Positions 19,446 through 27,969 of a DNA stretch of 34,858 bases are shown one piece after another; position 1 is the stretch's first letter, and each line of letters begins with the position of its first letter. A program made the position numbers and the translations under genes. Below the pieces are notes generated by a model. It was not told the DNA's origin, ran no database searches, and saw only the letters and a list, made by a program, of their open reading frames with translations. Source of the DNA: an uncultured Sphingomonadaceae bacterium (lineage in GTDB: Bacteria > Pseudomonadota > Alphaproteobacteria > Sphingomonadales > Sphingomonadaceae); NCBI GenBank assembly GCA_902806235.1, contig CADCVW010000001.1:1-34858 (forward strand). Reading direction: 5' to 3'.

Positions 19446-19531
19446 CCGTTCGCGCTGAGCTTGTCGAAGCGCTCGCCTTTCTTCAAGCGACGGGAGGAAT
19501 GGGTGAGCTTCGACAAGCTCAGCCCGAACGG
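19446..19531. repeat. Inverted pair of a 25-bp REP-like repeat
   Basis: The left arm 19446-19470 and right arm 19507-19531 are reverse complements at 24 of 25 positions (core gctgagcttgtcgaagc), with a 36-base centre. The core is a very common intergenic repeat in sphingomonads and several other proteobacteria. It lies 28 bp after the ychF stop and 24 bp before the MaoC start, and could end ychF transcription. Confidence 0.88.
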
Positions 19532-19555
19532 TGTTCTAAAACGGAGGCGGTCGCT

Positions 19556-20005
19556 ATGCGCTACTGGGAAGACGTCGAGCCGGGCGCGACCGCGTCGTTC
19601 GGGAGCTACCTCGTGACGCGCGAGGAGGTGGTCGCGTTCGCAGAGCAATATGACCCGCAGCCTTTCCACCTGTCGGACGAAGCGGCGGCGCAGACCTACT
19701 TTGGGCGGCTGTCCGCCAGCGGCTGGCACACCTGCGCGATGACCATGCGGATGTTGGTGGACAACATGGCGAGCGAGGAGAGCGCCGGGCTCGGCTCGCC
19801 GGGCGTAGACGAAATCCGCTGGCTGAAGCCGGTCTACCCGGGCGACATCCTGCGCTGCGAGAGCGCAGTGGTGGACAAGAGCGCCAGCCGGAGCCGGCCC
19901 GACATGGGTTCGTTCCGGTCGGAGATCACCGTGCTGAACCAGAGGGACGAGCCGGTGCTGCGGATGAAGTCGATTGGGCTGATCCGGAGAAGACCTGCGG
20001 AGTGA
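19556..20005 (+). CDS. MaoC-like hot-dog hydratase
   Basis: The 149-residue product starts at ATG 19556, with acggagg about eight bases upstream. It has the single hot-dog fold of MaoC/R-specific enoyl-CoA hydratases: EDVEPGATASFGSYLVTREEVVAFA, then the active-site stretch AEQYDPQPFHLSD with the catalytic Asp and His, a GLSASGWHT-like helix start and the WLKPVYPGDIL strand. Substrate is unknown; it is probably a CoA or ACP thioester. The open frame to 19499 runs through the repeat and is not used. Confidence 0.9.
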   Translation: MRYWEDVEPGATASFGSYLVTREEVVAFAEQYDPQPFHLSDEAAAQTYFGRLSASGWHTCAMTMRMLVDNMASEESAGLGSPGVDEIRWLKPVYPGDILRCESAVVDKSASRSRPDMGSFRSEITVLNQRDEPVLRMKSIGLIRRRPAE

Positions 20006-20149
20006 GCCAGCCGACCTTCTTGCTCTCGATTAGAAATCGCGCGGGCTGACGCCAGCGTACCAGCTTCTCCGCTCGCTCCAGCAGGGCGCCGCGGTGAAGC
20101 CGCGCCGTCGGCCCGGTCCGGCGAACAGTCGCCGGCCGGCCGTGCGTAT

Positions 20150-21091
20150 CTACGTATTCAACCCCGCTTCCCGGCTCGCCTCGTCGCGCTTCTCGCGGTT
20201 CTCGGGCTTCATCGTGCCGGTGTAGGCGACGGGCTTGGCCTTTTGGTCGCGCCACACATTGCGGTAGGCGAGGTAGCCGAGCAGCGTGGCGATGGAGAGG
20301 AAGATCATCGCCGCCCAGCCGGTGCGGTGGCGGTTCTCCAGCTTCGGCTCGGCGGTCCAGATCAGGAAGGCGGAAACGTCCTTCGCCATCTGGTCGACGG
20401 TGCTCTTGGTGCCGTCGGCATAGGTCACCTGGCCGTCCGCAGTGATGGGCGGCGGCATGGCGATGTTGAGGTTGTGAAAATAAGGGTTGAAGTGCAGCCC
20501 GTTGCCCGGCCGCAGGTCGGCGGGCAGCGTTTGGCCCTTCTCGTTGCGGAACGTCGCCGGGTTCCGGTAGCCGGTGAGCAACGAGTAGATGTAGTCGGAG
20601 CCGTCCTCGCGCGCTTCGACGATCAGCGACAGGTCCGGCGGCAGAGCGTTGTTGTTCGCCGAGCGTGCCGCGACCTCGTTGGCGTAGGGGCTCGGGAAAC
20701 GGTCGGCCGGGGTGGGCTTGCGGGTGCTCGGCTCGCCGGTGTCCGGGTTGATGTCCGGCACCTCGATCTGCCACTGGCTGGCGATCGCCTTCACCTCCGC
20801 CTCGTCATAGCCGAGCGCGGCGAGATCGCGGAAGGCGACATAGTTCAGCGAGTGGCAACCGGCGCAGACCTCCTTGTAGACCTGGAAGCCGCGCTGGAGC
20901 TGGCGCCGGTCGAAGGTGCCGAACGGTCCGTTGGACGACACGTCGAACGTGCGCGGGTGAAGGTGGAAGGTCTCCGCCACGTTCTCCTCGGCGGGCGTGG
21001 TGACGTAGGCGATCACGCCCGTGATGAGGGAGAAGAGCGTTACCCCAACGAAGGCGAGCCCGACGAAGAAGGCGCCGATGCGAACGAACAT
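20150..21091 (-). CDS. petC: Cytochrome c1 of the cytochrome bc1 complex
   Basis: The 313-residue protein has an N-terminal membrane or signal segment (about 5-30), the heme c motif CAGCH (76-80) in VYKEVCAGCHSLNYVAFRD, the likely axial Met in NIAMPPP, and a C-terminal membrane anchor (about 262-283). It passes electrons from the Rieske protein to soluble or membrane cytochrome c. The start ATG at 21091 is 16 bp after petB, with aagga upstream. It is the last gene of petABC. The 144 bp after its stop (20006-20149) holds no recognisable gene. Confidence 0.96.
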   Translation of the reverse strand: MFVRIGAFFVGLAFVGVTLFSLITGVIAYVTTPAEENVAETFHLHPRTFDVSSNGPFGTFDRRQLQRGFQVYKEVCAGCHSLNYVAFRDLAALGYDEAEVKAIASQWQIEVPDINPDTGEPSTRKPTPADRFPSPYANEVAARSANNNALPPDLSLIVEAREDGSDYIYSLLTGYRNPATFRNEKGQTLPADLRPGNGLHFNPYFHNLNIAMPPPITADGQVTYADGTKSTVDQMAKDVSAFLIWTAEPKLENRHRTGWAAMIFLSIATLLGYLAYRNVWRDQKAKPVAYTGTMKPENREKRDEASREAGLNT

Positions 21092-21107
21092 GGCTTGGCT
21101 ATCGTCC

Positions 21108-22418
21108 TTATGCGTGCACGACGCCGGGCGTGCCCGGGGCCGCGATGCCGGCGGGCGCGGCCTTGGAGGTCGTGCCTTTGAGCACGGCTTCCGAGATTGA
21201 GCTGGGCAGCGGCAGCGGCTTTTCGAACTTCGGGATCAGCGGCAGGATGATCAGAAAGTGCGCGAAGTAGTAGGCCGTCGCGAGCTGGCTGAGCATCACG
21301 TAGGGCTCCTCCGCGGGCAGCCCGCCAACGAAGCCGAGCAACGCGATGTCGGCGATCAGGATCCAGAAGAACATCTTGAACAGCGGCCGGTAGGCGCCCG
21401 AGCGGACGGGCGAGCTGTCGAGCCACGGCAGGAAGAACAGCAGGATGATCGCCGCGAACATGCCCAGCACGCCCCACAGCTTGGCGGGCAGGATGAAGTC
21501 CACGGTGAAGGCGCGCAGGATCGCGTAGAAGGGCCAGAAATACCATTCGGGCACGATGTGCGACGGCGTGGAGAGCGGGTTCGCCGGGATGTAGTTGTCG
21601 ACGTGACCGAAGTAATTCGGGAGGAAGCTCACCACCGCAAAGAAGACGAGCAGGAACACGCCCAGCGCGAAGCCGTCCTTGGCGGTGTAGTAGGGGTGGA
21701 ACGGCAGGGTGTCCTCCGGCCCTTTCACCTCGACGCCGGTCGGGTTGGACGAGCCGGGGATGTGGAGCGCCCAGACGTGCAGGATCAGCACACCGAAGAT
21801 GATAAAGGGCAGCAGATAGTGCAGCCCGAAGAAGCGGTTCAGCGCCGCCTGGTCGGGCGCGAAGCCGCCGAGCAGCCATTCCTGGAGCGTCGGGCCGATC
21901 AGCGGGATGGCCGAGAACAGGCCGGTGATCACCTTGGCGCCCCAGAAGCTCATCTGCCCCCAGGGGAGCACGTAACCCATAAAGCCGGTGGCCATCATAA
22001 GCAGCAGGATGACGAGGCCGAGCATCCACACGATCTCGCGCGGCGCCTTGTAACTCCCGTAGTAGAGGCCGCGGAAAGTGTGGAGGTAGACCACCATGAA
22101 GAAGAAGCTGGCGCCGTTCATGTGGAGGTAGCGGAGCAGCCAGCCCTGGTTGACGTCGCGCATGATGCGCTCGACCGAGTCGAACGCGCCTTCGGACGAG
22201 GGCACGTAATGAAAGGCGAGCACGATGCCCGTGATGATCTGCACGATCAGCGCGAAGCCGGACAGCGCGCCCCAGTTGTACATGTGGGACAGGTTGCGCG
22301 GCACCGGATAGCCGCCGCCCACCGTGCCGTAGACCAGCCGCGGCAGAGGCAGCCGCTGGTCGACCCACTTCATTAGAGGGCTCTTGGGTTCGTAGGCTTG
22401 CGCCCAGGCGTATGCCAT
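21108..22418 (-). CDS. petB: Cytochrome b of the cytochrome bc1 complex
   Basis: The 436-residue integral membrane protein carries two b-type hemes and the Qo and Qi quinone sites. Recognisable stretches are [12 protein letters not shown]-like [36 protein letters not shown] (heme His), [14 protein letters not shown] and the Qo PEWY motif in [16 protein letters not shown]. Eight transmembrane helices are expected and the hydrophobic blocks fit. It is a full-length, unfused cytochrome b. It lies between petA (12 bp upstream) and petC. Confidence 0.97.
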   Translation of the reverse strand: MAYAWAQAYEPKSPLMKWVDQRLPLPRLVYGTVGGGYPVPRNLSHMYNWGALSGFALIVQIITGIVLAFHYVPSSEGAFDSVERIMRDVNQGWLLRYLHMNGASFFFMVVYLHTFRGLYYGSYKAPREIVWMLGLVILLLMMATGFMGYVLPWGQMSFWGAKVITGLFSAIPLIGPTLQEWLLGGFAPDQAALNRFFGLHYLLPFIIFGVLILHVWALHIPGSSNPTGVEVKGPEDTLPFHPYYTAKDGFALGVFLLVFFAVVSFLPNYFGHVDNYIPANPLSTPSHIVPEWYFWPFYAILRAFTVDFILPAKLWGVLGMFAAIILLFFLPWLDSSPVRSGAYRPLFKMFFWILIADIALLGFVGGLPAEEPYVMLSQLATAYYFAHFLIILPLIPKFEKPLPLPSSISEAVLKGTTSKAAPAGIAAPGTPGVVHA

Positions 22419-22430
22419 GGTGGTGACCTT

Positions 22431-23075
22431 CTAACCGATGCGAATGACGGTGTCGGAAACGAACGCGAACTCCGGCACCTCCAAATTCTTGGGCGCCGGG
22501 CCTTTGCGGATGCGCGCCGCCTCGTCGTAGTGGGAGCCGTGGCAGGGGCAGAAGTAGCCGTTGTACTCGCCCTTGTTCTCGCCTTCGGAGCCGCCGAGCG
22601 GCACGCAGCCGAGGTGAGTGCAGACGGCCATGGTGACGAGCCAGTTCTGCTTGCCCTCTTTGGTCCGCTCCGCGAGCGTTTGCGGATCGCGGAGCGAGCC
22701 GACGTCGACCTTGTTGGCCGCCGCGATCTCCTGCGGGGTGAGGTTACGGATGAACACCGGCTGCTTGCGCCACACGGTCTTGATCGCCTGGCCGGGCTCG
22801 ATCCGGCTGATGTCGACCTCGGCGGAAGCGAGCGCGAGCACGTCGGCCGACGGATTCATCTGGTTGATCAAGGGATAGATCGCGACGGCGGTGCCGACGC
22901 CTAGGAACGACAGGGCGGCGACGTTGATGAAGTCGCGGCGGCGGTGGCCATCGCCCGCCGCGGCCTCCTCGTGCGCGCCGTCGACGGGTGCGCCATCGAC
23001 GTGGACGTGGGACGGCGCGTGCGCGGCCGCGCCGTCGTGCGCCGTGGATCCCGTTGGATGATTCACCGTCGCCAT
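22431..23075 (-). CDS. petA: Rieske iron-sulfur subunit of cytochrome bc1, with long His/Ala-rich N-terminal extension
   Basis: The 214-residue protein has the 2Fe-2S ligand boxes CTHLGC (152-157) and CPCHGSHY (176-183). The membrane anchor at about 48-68 follows a twin-arginine-like RRRDF (45-49), as expected for a Tat-inserted Rieske protein. Residues 1-44 form an unusual cytoplasmic extension rich in His, Ala, Asp and Gly, before the Tat motif. The ATG at 23075 has ggtagg upstream and I see no better internal start before the Tat motif, so the extension appears real. It is first in petABC. Confidence 0.95.
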   Translation of the reverse strand: MATVNHPTGSTAHDGAAAHAPSHVHVDGAPVDGAHEEAAAGDGHRRRDFINVAALSFLGVGTAVAIYPLINQMNPSADVLALASAEVDISRIEPGQAIKTVWRKQPVFIRNLTPQEIAAANKVDVGSLRDPQTLAERTKEGKQNWLVTMAVCTHLGCVPLGGSEGENKGEYNGYFCPCHGSHYDEAARIRKGPAPKNLEVPEFAFVSDTVIRIG

Positions 23076-23312
23076 CAGATACCTACCAACGGCCCGTGCG
23101 GTGCGCGCCGGCCGCGATCCTCGAACAGAAGATGAGCGGACGGGACCCCAAAGGCCTGGGTTTAGCGGAGGAACTCGGGGCGGGCTTTAGCCCCGCACCC
23201 CACCGCTGCCAACAGGCAATTTGGCGCAGGCCAGCCACGGTTCAACAGCGCGGGGCACATGGGTTATCGTTGCGTTGTTCACCGCCGCGCGCGCGCGGGC
23301 TAGCGCCCGCGG
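23076..23312. other. Divergent promoter region between petA and trmL
   Basis: This 237-bp gap should hold the petABC promoter and the trmL promoter. Two hairpins are visible: cggggc...gccccg around 23178-23197, and a seven-pair stem cgcgggc/gcccgcg (23294-23300 with 23305-23311) that ends one base before the trmL GTG. I see no gene and no clear operator. Confidence 0.5.
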
Positions 23313-23768
23313 GTGAGCGTCCGCGTCGCCCTCCATCAGCCCGACCAGCCGGGCAACGTTGGCTCGGTGCTCCGCCTGGGCGCGTGCCTTCGCGTCGGCG
23401 TGGACCTAATTCACCCATGCGGCTTCGCCTTCTCGAGGCGCGCCGTGCGGCGGGCGGCGATGGACTATGGCGAGCTGGCGAGCCTGGCGGAGCACGCGAA
23501 TTACGTCGCGTTCCGGGCGGCGCTGCCGGGGCGGCTGGTGCTGCTCACCACCCGGGGCGCGACCGCCCTGCCCGCTGCGCGCTTCGAGCCGGGCGACACG
23601 CTGCTGCTCGGGTCCGAGTCCGCCGGGGCGCCGGACGAGGCGCACGCGGACGCCGACCTGCGCGTGCGCATCCCGCTCGCGGCCGGGGCGCGCTCCTTGA
23701 ACTTGGCGCTGAGCGCCGCCATCGCGCTCGGCGAGGCGTTGCGGCAGTTGGAGGAATGGCCGGAGTGA
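23313..23768 (+). CDS. trmL: tRNA (cytidine/uridine-34 2'-O)-methyltransferase TrmL (SPOUT)
   Basis: The 151-residue product is a SPOUT knot methylase of the TrmL/YibK type, which methylates the wobble ribose of certain leucine tRNAs. Motifs are the N-terminal HQPDQPGNVGSVLRLGAC, GDTLLLGSESAG (SAM-binding knot) and IPLAAGARSLNLALSAAIAL. The start is GTG at 23313, which lines up with family N termini. No Shine-Dalgarno is visible; instead a hairpin abuts the start. It overlaps hemF by 13 bp. Confidence 0.93.
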   Translation: MSVRVALHQPDQPGNVGSVLRLGACLRVGVDLIHPCGFAFSRRAVRRAAMDYGELASLAEHANYVAFRAALPGRLVLLTTRGATALPAARFEPGDTLLLGSESAGAPDEAHADADLRVRIPLAAGARSLNLALSAAIALGEALRQLEEWPE

Positions 23769-24607
23769 TCGAGCTCGACGAGCAGCAGCAGGCGGCGCGC
23801 AACTGGTTCGAGGGCCTGCGCGACCGGATCTGCGCCGAGTTCGAGGCCATCGAGCGCGAGGCGGGGAGCGACGCTTCGTTCGACTATATTCCATGGGACC
23901 GCGCGGACCCCGACGGCTCGCCGGGCGGCGGCGGGGTGCGCGGGGTGATGAAGGGCCGGGTGTTCGAGAAGGTGGGCGTGAACGTGTCCACCGTGGGCGG
24001 CAGCTTCGCCCCCGACTTCGCGGGCTCGGTGCACGGCGCGGGCGAGGACCCGCGCTTCGTCGCCACGGGGATCAGCCTCGTCGCGCACATGGTAAATCCG
24101 CACGCGCCCGCCGTGCACATGAACACGCGCTTCCTGTGCACCACGCGGCGCTGGTTCGGTGGCGGGGCGGACCTCAACCCGCCGATTCCGCACGATGAGG
24201 ACACGGCGGAGTTCCACGCAAGCCTGCGCGCCGCCTGCATGGCGCACGACCCGACCTACTACGAACGGTTCGCCAAGTGGGCGGACGAGTATTTCTTCAT
24301 CCCACACCGCAACGTGCACCGGGGCGTAGGGGGCATCTTCTTCGATCATCTGGAGCGCGACTGGGCCGCCGACTTCCACTTTGCGCGGGAGGTGGGCGAA
24401 GTGTTCCTGGACGTGTTCCCCCGCATCGTGCGGCGGCGGATGGCGACGCCGTGGAGCGAGGCGGACCGCGCGCGGCAGCTCGAATGGCGCGGGCGCTACG
24501 CCGAGTTCAACTTGGTGTACGACCGGGGCACGCTGTTCGGGCTGAAGACGGGCGGGAACATCGACGCGATCCTGATGAGCCTGCCGCCGCTCGCCACCTG
24601 GAGCTGA
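23756..24607 (+). CDS. hemF: Oxygen-dependent coproporphyrinogen III oxidase
   Basis: HemF oxidatively decarboxylates two propionates of coproporphyrinogen III during heme synthesis. The 283-residue product has the family signatures GVNVSTVGGSF, NPHAPAVHMNTRF, WFGGGADLNPPIPH and RGVGGIFFD, and ends with GRYAEFNLVYDRGTLFGLKTGGN. The start ATG at 23756 lies within the end of trmL behind ggagg-like sequence. It is followed seven bases later by the GNAT gene. Confidence 0.96.
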   Translation: MAGVIELDEQQQAARNWFEGLRDRICAEFEAIEREAGSDASFDYIPWDRADPDGSPGGGGVRGVMKGRVFEKVGVNVSTVGGSFAPDFAGSVHGAGEDPRFVATGISLVAHMVNPHAPAVHMNTRFLCTTRRWFGGGADLNPPIPHDEDTAEFHASLRAACMAHDPTYYERFAKWADEYFFIPHRNVHRGVGGIFFDHLERDWAADFHFAREVGEVFLDVFPRIVRRRMATPWSEADRARQLEWRGRYAEFNLVYDRGTLFGLKTGGNIDAILMSLPPLATWS

Positions 24608-24614
24608 CCTCCCG

Positions 24615-25199
24615 ATGGCGCTGCTCGCCCTAGCCCCCGGCGATCTCGCGATGGTGGTGACGCGGATGGAGATGGCGGCGCGCGCCCGGCTCGCGCCTAT
24701 GCCGCTTTCCCCGTTCAGCCTCGTTCCCTGGCGGCAGCCGGAGCCGGCGAAGTACCGCGCGCTGTTCGCCCGGGTAGGCGCACGCTGGCTGTGGTACTCG
24801 CGGCTGGCGATGGACGAGCCCGCGCTGGCCGCCGCGCTCGGCAATCCCGGGACGGAGGTCTACGCGGTGGCGGACCGGCACGGCGTCGAGGTGGGGCTGC
24901 TCGAACTGTCATTCCGCGAGCTGGGGGCGTGCGAGCTGAGCTACGTCGCGCTCGTTCCCGAGCTCGCGGGGCAAGGGCACGGGCGCTGGCTGCTGGCCCA
25001 AGCGTTGCTGCTCGCGTGGCGGCCGGGCGTTTCGGTGGTCCGGCTGAGCACCGGCACGCTCGACCACCCGGCGGCGCTGCCCGCCTACCGCCGGGCGGGG
25101 TTCGTCGCGGTCGGGCGCTACGTCGAGACCTTCCCCGACCCGCGTTTGCAGGGCATCCTACCCGCGGACTGCGCGCCGCAGGTCCCGCTGGTCAGCTGA
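24615..25199 (+). CDS. GNAT-family N-acetyltransferase
   Basis: The 194-residue product has the GNAT core: [24 protein letters not shown], where Q/R-x-x-G-x-G/A is the acetyl-CoA-binding loop (here QGHGRW), followed by [20 protein letters not shown], the beta5-alpha4 signature. Residues about 1-60 form a less conserved cap with a Pro/Trp-rich segment. The substrate is unknown. It is seven bases after hemF, so probably in the trmL-hemF operon. It converges on the membrane-protein gene with an eight-base overlap. Confidence 0.88.
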   Translation: MALLALAPGDLAMVVTRMEMAARARLAPMPLSPFSLVPWRQPEPAKYRALFARVGARWLWYSRLAMDEPALAAALGNPGTEVYAVADRHGVEVGLLELSFRELGACELSYVALVPELAGQGHGRWLLAQALLLAWRPGVSVVRLSTGTLDHPAALPAYRRAGFVAVGRYVETFPDPRLQGILPADCAPQVPLVS

Positions 25200-25938
25200 A
25201 CACCTCGGCGACGGCGGCCGGGGTGAGCTGGCGGTAGATGCCTGCGAGGAGCACCACCAGGATCACCTGGAGCACCGTGCCGATCACCGCCCCGAGCACG
25301 GCGACCAGCGCGGGGCCCGCCTCGCCGGCGAGCAGGCGCAGCACGCCACCCAGTACGAATGTGAGGACCCAGCTGAGCACCAGCCCGACGAGCGACACGG
25401 CGGCGATCATCAAGAACACGCGCCAGCCGCGGCCGGCGGTGAGCGTCCAGCTGCGCCCCAGCGCGTCCAGCGGGTTGCGCCGGCGCTCGGCGACCATCGC
25501 TGGCTGCGCGGGGGACAGGCGCCCGATGAGGTAAAGGCCGGGCACGATCAGCAGCAGCAGCCCGGCGCCGACCGCAAGATTCACCAGCACTGTGAGCAGG
25601 AAGAAAAAGGGCAGCAGCCGCAGCCCTTGGCCGATCGCGCCGGCGACCGTCGGCCGCGACCGATCAAGGAGCAACGCAAGGATCGCCGCCGCGCCGAGCG
25701 CCTCTACGATCTGCGCCAGCAACACCAACGGCCAGTTCGCGCGAAAATAGTCGCTGAAGGCGGTGATCAGCGCTCCCGGGGTCGCGCCTTCGGCCGCGGC
25801 GGGCGCGTCCGGCAAGGCCAGGGCCGTAACGATCGCGGGCAGCAGGATAAACGCACCGCCGAGCGGCAGAAGCAGCGACGCATTGGTGCGCAGCAGCCCG
25901 GTCGTGTCGCGCCAAGCGTCGTCCAGCGAAAAAGCCAT
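25192..25938 (-). CDS. Multi-pass membrane protein (YciC / GDPD membrane-domain-like)
   Basis: The 248-residue protein starts at ATG 25938 with gggag seven bases upstream. Hydrophobic blocks suggest about six transmembrane helices (around 20-42, 70-90, 105-135, 168-190, 208-235 with reentrant parts). The N-terminal [17 protein letters not shown] and the central [34 protein letters not shown] resemble the YciC/glycerophosphoryl diester phosphodiesterase membrane-domain proteins common in sphingomonads. No catalytic phosphodiesterase domain is attached. Function is unknown. Confidence 0.8.
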   Translation of the reverse strand: MAFSLDDAWRDTTGLLRTNASLLLPLGGAFILLPAIVTALALPDAPAAAEGATPGALITAFSDYFRANWPLVLLAQIVEALGAAAILALLLDRSRPTVAGAIGQGLRLLPFFFLLTVLVNLAVGAGLLLLIVPGLYLIGRLSPAQPAMVAERRRNPLDALGRSWTLTAGRGWRVFLMIAAVSLVGLVLSWVLTFVLGGVLRLLAGEAGPALVAVLGAVIGTVLQVILVVLLAGIYRQLTPAAVAEVFS

Positions 25939-26010
25939 GCGTTTTCTCCCGTCCCCGCCCCGCCCCTAGCCCCGCTCGGCGGCGCTTGCCAGCCCCGCCC
26001 GGGGGCATAC

Positions 26011-26682
26011 ATGCCATCAGTTATGATGCTGGACGGGTTGGAATGGGAAGTTTCGCCGGGGTTAACGCCCTACGGCGAAGCACTCGCCCGCATGGAGGCG
26101 CGGGCGGTGGCGATCCGCGATCGCGGCGCGTCCGAGCTCGTCTGGCTGGTCGAGCATCCGCCCGTATTCACCGCCGGCACAAGCGCGGACCGGGCCGAGC
26201 TGTTCAACCCCCGCGGCTTCCCTGTCTTCGCCGCCGGACGCGGCGGGCGGTACACCTACCACGGGCCTGGGCAGCGGGTCGTCTACGTCATGCTCGACCT
26301 GGCGGCCCGCGGGCGCGACGTGCGGGCCTACGTCCAAGGGCTCGAAAGCTGGCTCATCGCTGCGCTCGCCCAGCTGGGAGTGGAAGCGCGGCGCGAGCCC
26401 GGCCGGATCGGCATCTGGACGGGCGCGGGTTCGGCTGAGGCGAAAATCGGCGCGATCGGCGTGAGGGTGCGGCGCTGGGTGACGCTGCATGGTGCGGCGC
26501 TCAACGTCGATCCGGACCTGTCGCACTTCGGCGGTATCGTGCCGTGCGGCATCGCCGACCGCGGGGTGACGAGCCTGCGCGCGCTGGGGAACAGGGCGGC
26601 AGTGACGGACGTTGATGCCGCCTTGCGGGCGGAACTGCCGGGCTTGCTGAAAAGCTTGCCCGCCCCCGACAAGGCGGCTTGA
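26011..26682 (+). CDS. lipB: Octanoyltransferase (lipoyl synthesis)
   Basis: LipB moves octanoyl from acyl carrier protein to lipoyl domains. With the ATG at 26011 the product is 223 residues. It has [34 protein letters not shown] with the catalytic Lys145, HGAALNV and [10 protein letters not shown] with the nucleophile Cys179, so the active site is complete. Two more ATGs lie within 15 bases, and the exact start is uncertain because the upstream ggggg is only a weak ribosome site. It is divergent from the membrane-protein gene. Confidence 0.95.
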   Translation: MPSVMMLDGLEWEVSPGLTPYGEALARMEARAVAIRDRGASELVWLVEHPPVFTAGTSADRAELFNPRGFPVFAAGRGGRYTYHGPGQRVVYVMLDLAARGRDVRAYVQGLESWLIAALAQLGVEARREPGRIGIWTGAGSAEAKIGAIGVRVRRWVTLHGAALNVDPDLSHFGGIVPCGIADRGVTSLRALGNRAAVTDVDAALRAELPGLLKSLPAPDKAA

Positions 26683-26767
26683 GCGCCCCCCCCTTCTCGA
26701 CTATGCGGGTCGGGATTTGGCAAGAAAAGGCTAAGCCGTTCCAAATCGCCTTTCTAGGGAGCAATCA

Positions 26768-27115
26768 ATGCGCAACACTATCTCCAAGGTCCTGACGAGC
26801 TCCATGGTCGCCGGCGCGGCGCTCCTCGTCGCGGCCTGCGGCGGCACCGAGTCGGCGTCGACCGACAACGCGGCCTCAGCCGACATGAACGCGATGGATC
26901 CGGCGATGACCGGCACCACCAACGACGTCACCGCCATTGACGCGGCGACGGGCGCGGGCGGCAACATGGCCGGCGACATGAACATGTCCATGAACGCCAC
27001 CGGCGACATGGGCGGCAACATGATGGGCGGCAACATGTCCGGCGGGAACATGATGGGCGGCAACATGTCCGGCGGCAACATGTCCGGCGGGAACATGTCC
27101 GGCAACACGATGTAA
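26768..27115 (+). CDS. Small lipoprotein with Gly-Asn-Met repeats
   Basis: The 115-residue product has a lipoprotein signal with lipobox LVAAC (Cys24). A Ser/Thr/Asp/Ala-rich spacer follows, then from about residue 65 a low-complexity Met/Gly/Asn region that becomes a tandem repeat (GGNMSGGNM, residues 81-115). The repeat is visible in DNA as 15-base units built from ggcggcaacatgtcc and ggcgggaacatgatg variants (about 27009-27112). I do not know a function; Met-rich motifs can bind Cu(I) or Ag(I), which is speculation here. The ATG follows aggga at 26756-26760, and a terminator lies just downstream, so it is a single-gene unit. Confidence 0.82.
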   Translation: MRNTISKVLTSSMVAGAALLVAACGGTESASTDNAASADMNAMDPAMTGTTNDVTAIDAATGAGGNMAGDMNMSMNATGDMGGNMMGGNMSGGNMMGGNMSGGNMSGGNMSGNTM

Positions 27116-27140
27116 GCACCCGACTCGTCGGGTTAAGGAA

Positions 27141-27172
27141 AGGGCCGTCCGGGCGACCGGGCGGCCCTTTTC
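27141..27172 (+). terminator. Rho-independent terminator after the Met-rich lipoprotein gene
   Basis: The arms agggccg (27141-27147) and cggccct (27162-27168) enclose a GC-rich loop that can pair further, followed by TTTT (27168-27171). It is 26 bases after the stop codon. Confidence 0.78.
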
Positions 27173-27272
27173 CGTTCCGGCGCGGCTCATGACCGGTTCA
27201 GCGCCGGCCGCTACGTCGTCCAACAAAGGCTCTGGCGCCGCGCCGCGCGGCTCCGTATCTGTGCGCGCGACG

Positions 27273-27278
27273 AAGGAG
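27273..27278 (+). promoter_or_regulatory. Strong Shine-Dalgarno that fixes a TTG start
   Basis: A perfect AAGGAG lies seven bases before TTG at 27286. No ATG or GTG start is equally well placed, so the next gene most likely begins at TTG. Confidence 0.75.
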
Positions 27279-27285
27279 TAACCAG

Positions 27286-27960
27286 TTGATCCAAGCAGCT
27301 TTCCGTCGCGCGGGCCGCGCCCTGGCCGCCGGCGCGGCCGTCTTCGCCGTGCTCGCTCCCGCCGCGGCGAATGCCCAGTTGTTCCTCACCGACCCGCCGT
27401 TCCGGAGCACACCCGTGCGCGGCGACGAGCCCGGGCTCGGCGTGCCCGTGCCCGGCGCGACGGACGCGGAGCTGCGCGCCCACGTGCTATGGAACATGCG
27501 CGCGGGGCTGAATGTGGCCGCGCTGCAATGCCAGTTCTCGCCGCTGCTCAACGCGGTGGATATCTACAACGACCTGCTCCGCCACCATGACGTGGAGCTA
27601 AAGAACGCCTACGACGTGCTGAACGGCTATTTCCGCCGGGTGCACGGGGCCAAGGGCCAGACGCTGTTCGACCAGTACAATACCGTCACCTATAACGGCT
27701 GGTCGACGCTGGAAGCGCAGTACGGCTTTTGCCAGACCGCGGCCGACATCGGCCGCGAGGTGCTCTATGCGCCCAAGGGCGGGATGCAGCTAGTGGCGAT
27801 CAGCCGGCTTCGCGAGTTCCGCAACAGCCTAACGCCGTTCCGCGACCCGCGTTTCCTATCGGCCAACGTGCGGGAGATCCGGACGGAGGTGCCGCCGCTG
27901 GAGGCGCGTTGCTACAATGGGCGGAACGAGTTGCGGCGGCGTTGCGGGGGGACGGCTTAG
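27286..27960 (+). CDS. Exported protein of unknown function, TTG start
   Basis: I do not recognise a named family. The 224-residue product has a clear signal peptide (basic RRAGR, hydrophobic core, cleavage after AAANA near residue 30). The mature part has four Cys (LQCQF, GFCQT, EARCYN, RRRCGG) that could form two disulfides, and many aromatic residues in the middle (NGYFRRVHG, FDQYNTVTYNGW). The region VLWNMRAGLNVAALQCQFSP looks like a conserved core of a periplasmic helical protein. No membrane helix follows. It is followed immediately by a structured repeat region, and the next gene is convergent. Confidence 0.78.
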   Translation: MIQAAFRRAGRALAAGAAVFAVLAPAAANAQLFLTDPPFRSTPVRGDEPGLGVPVPGATDAELRAHVLWNMRAGLNVAALQCQFSPLLNAVDIYNDLLRHHDVELKNAYDVLNGYFRRVHGAKGQTLFDQYNTVTYNGWSTLEAQYGFCQTAADIGREVLYAPKGGMQLVAISRLREFRNSLTPFRDPRFLSANVREIRTEVPPLEARCYNGRNELRRRCGGTA

Positions 27961-27969
27961 GGCGAAGGC

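Noticed and set aside
19926-20774. Minus-strand open frame running from petC into the MaoC gene
   Set aside because: It overlaps petC in another frame and MaoC on the other strand; no consistent family match, although the 20006-20149 part was checked for a remnant gene.
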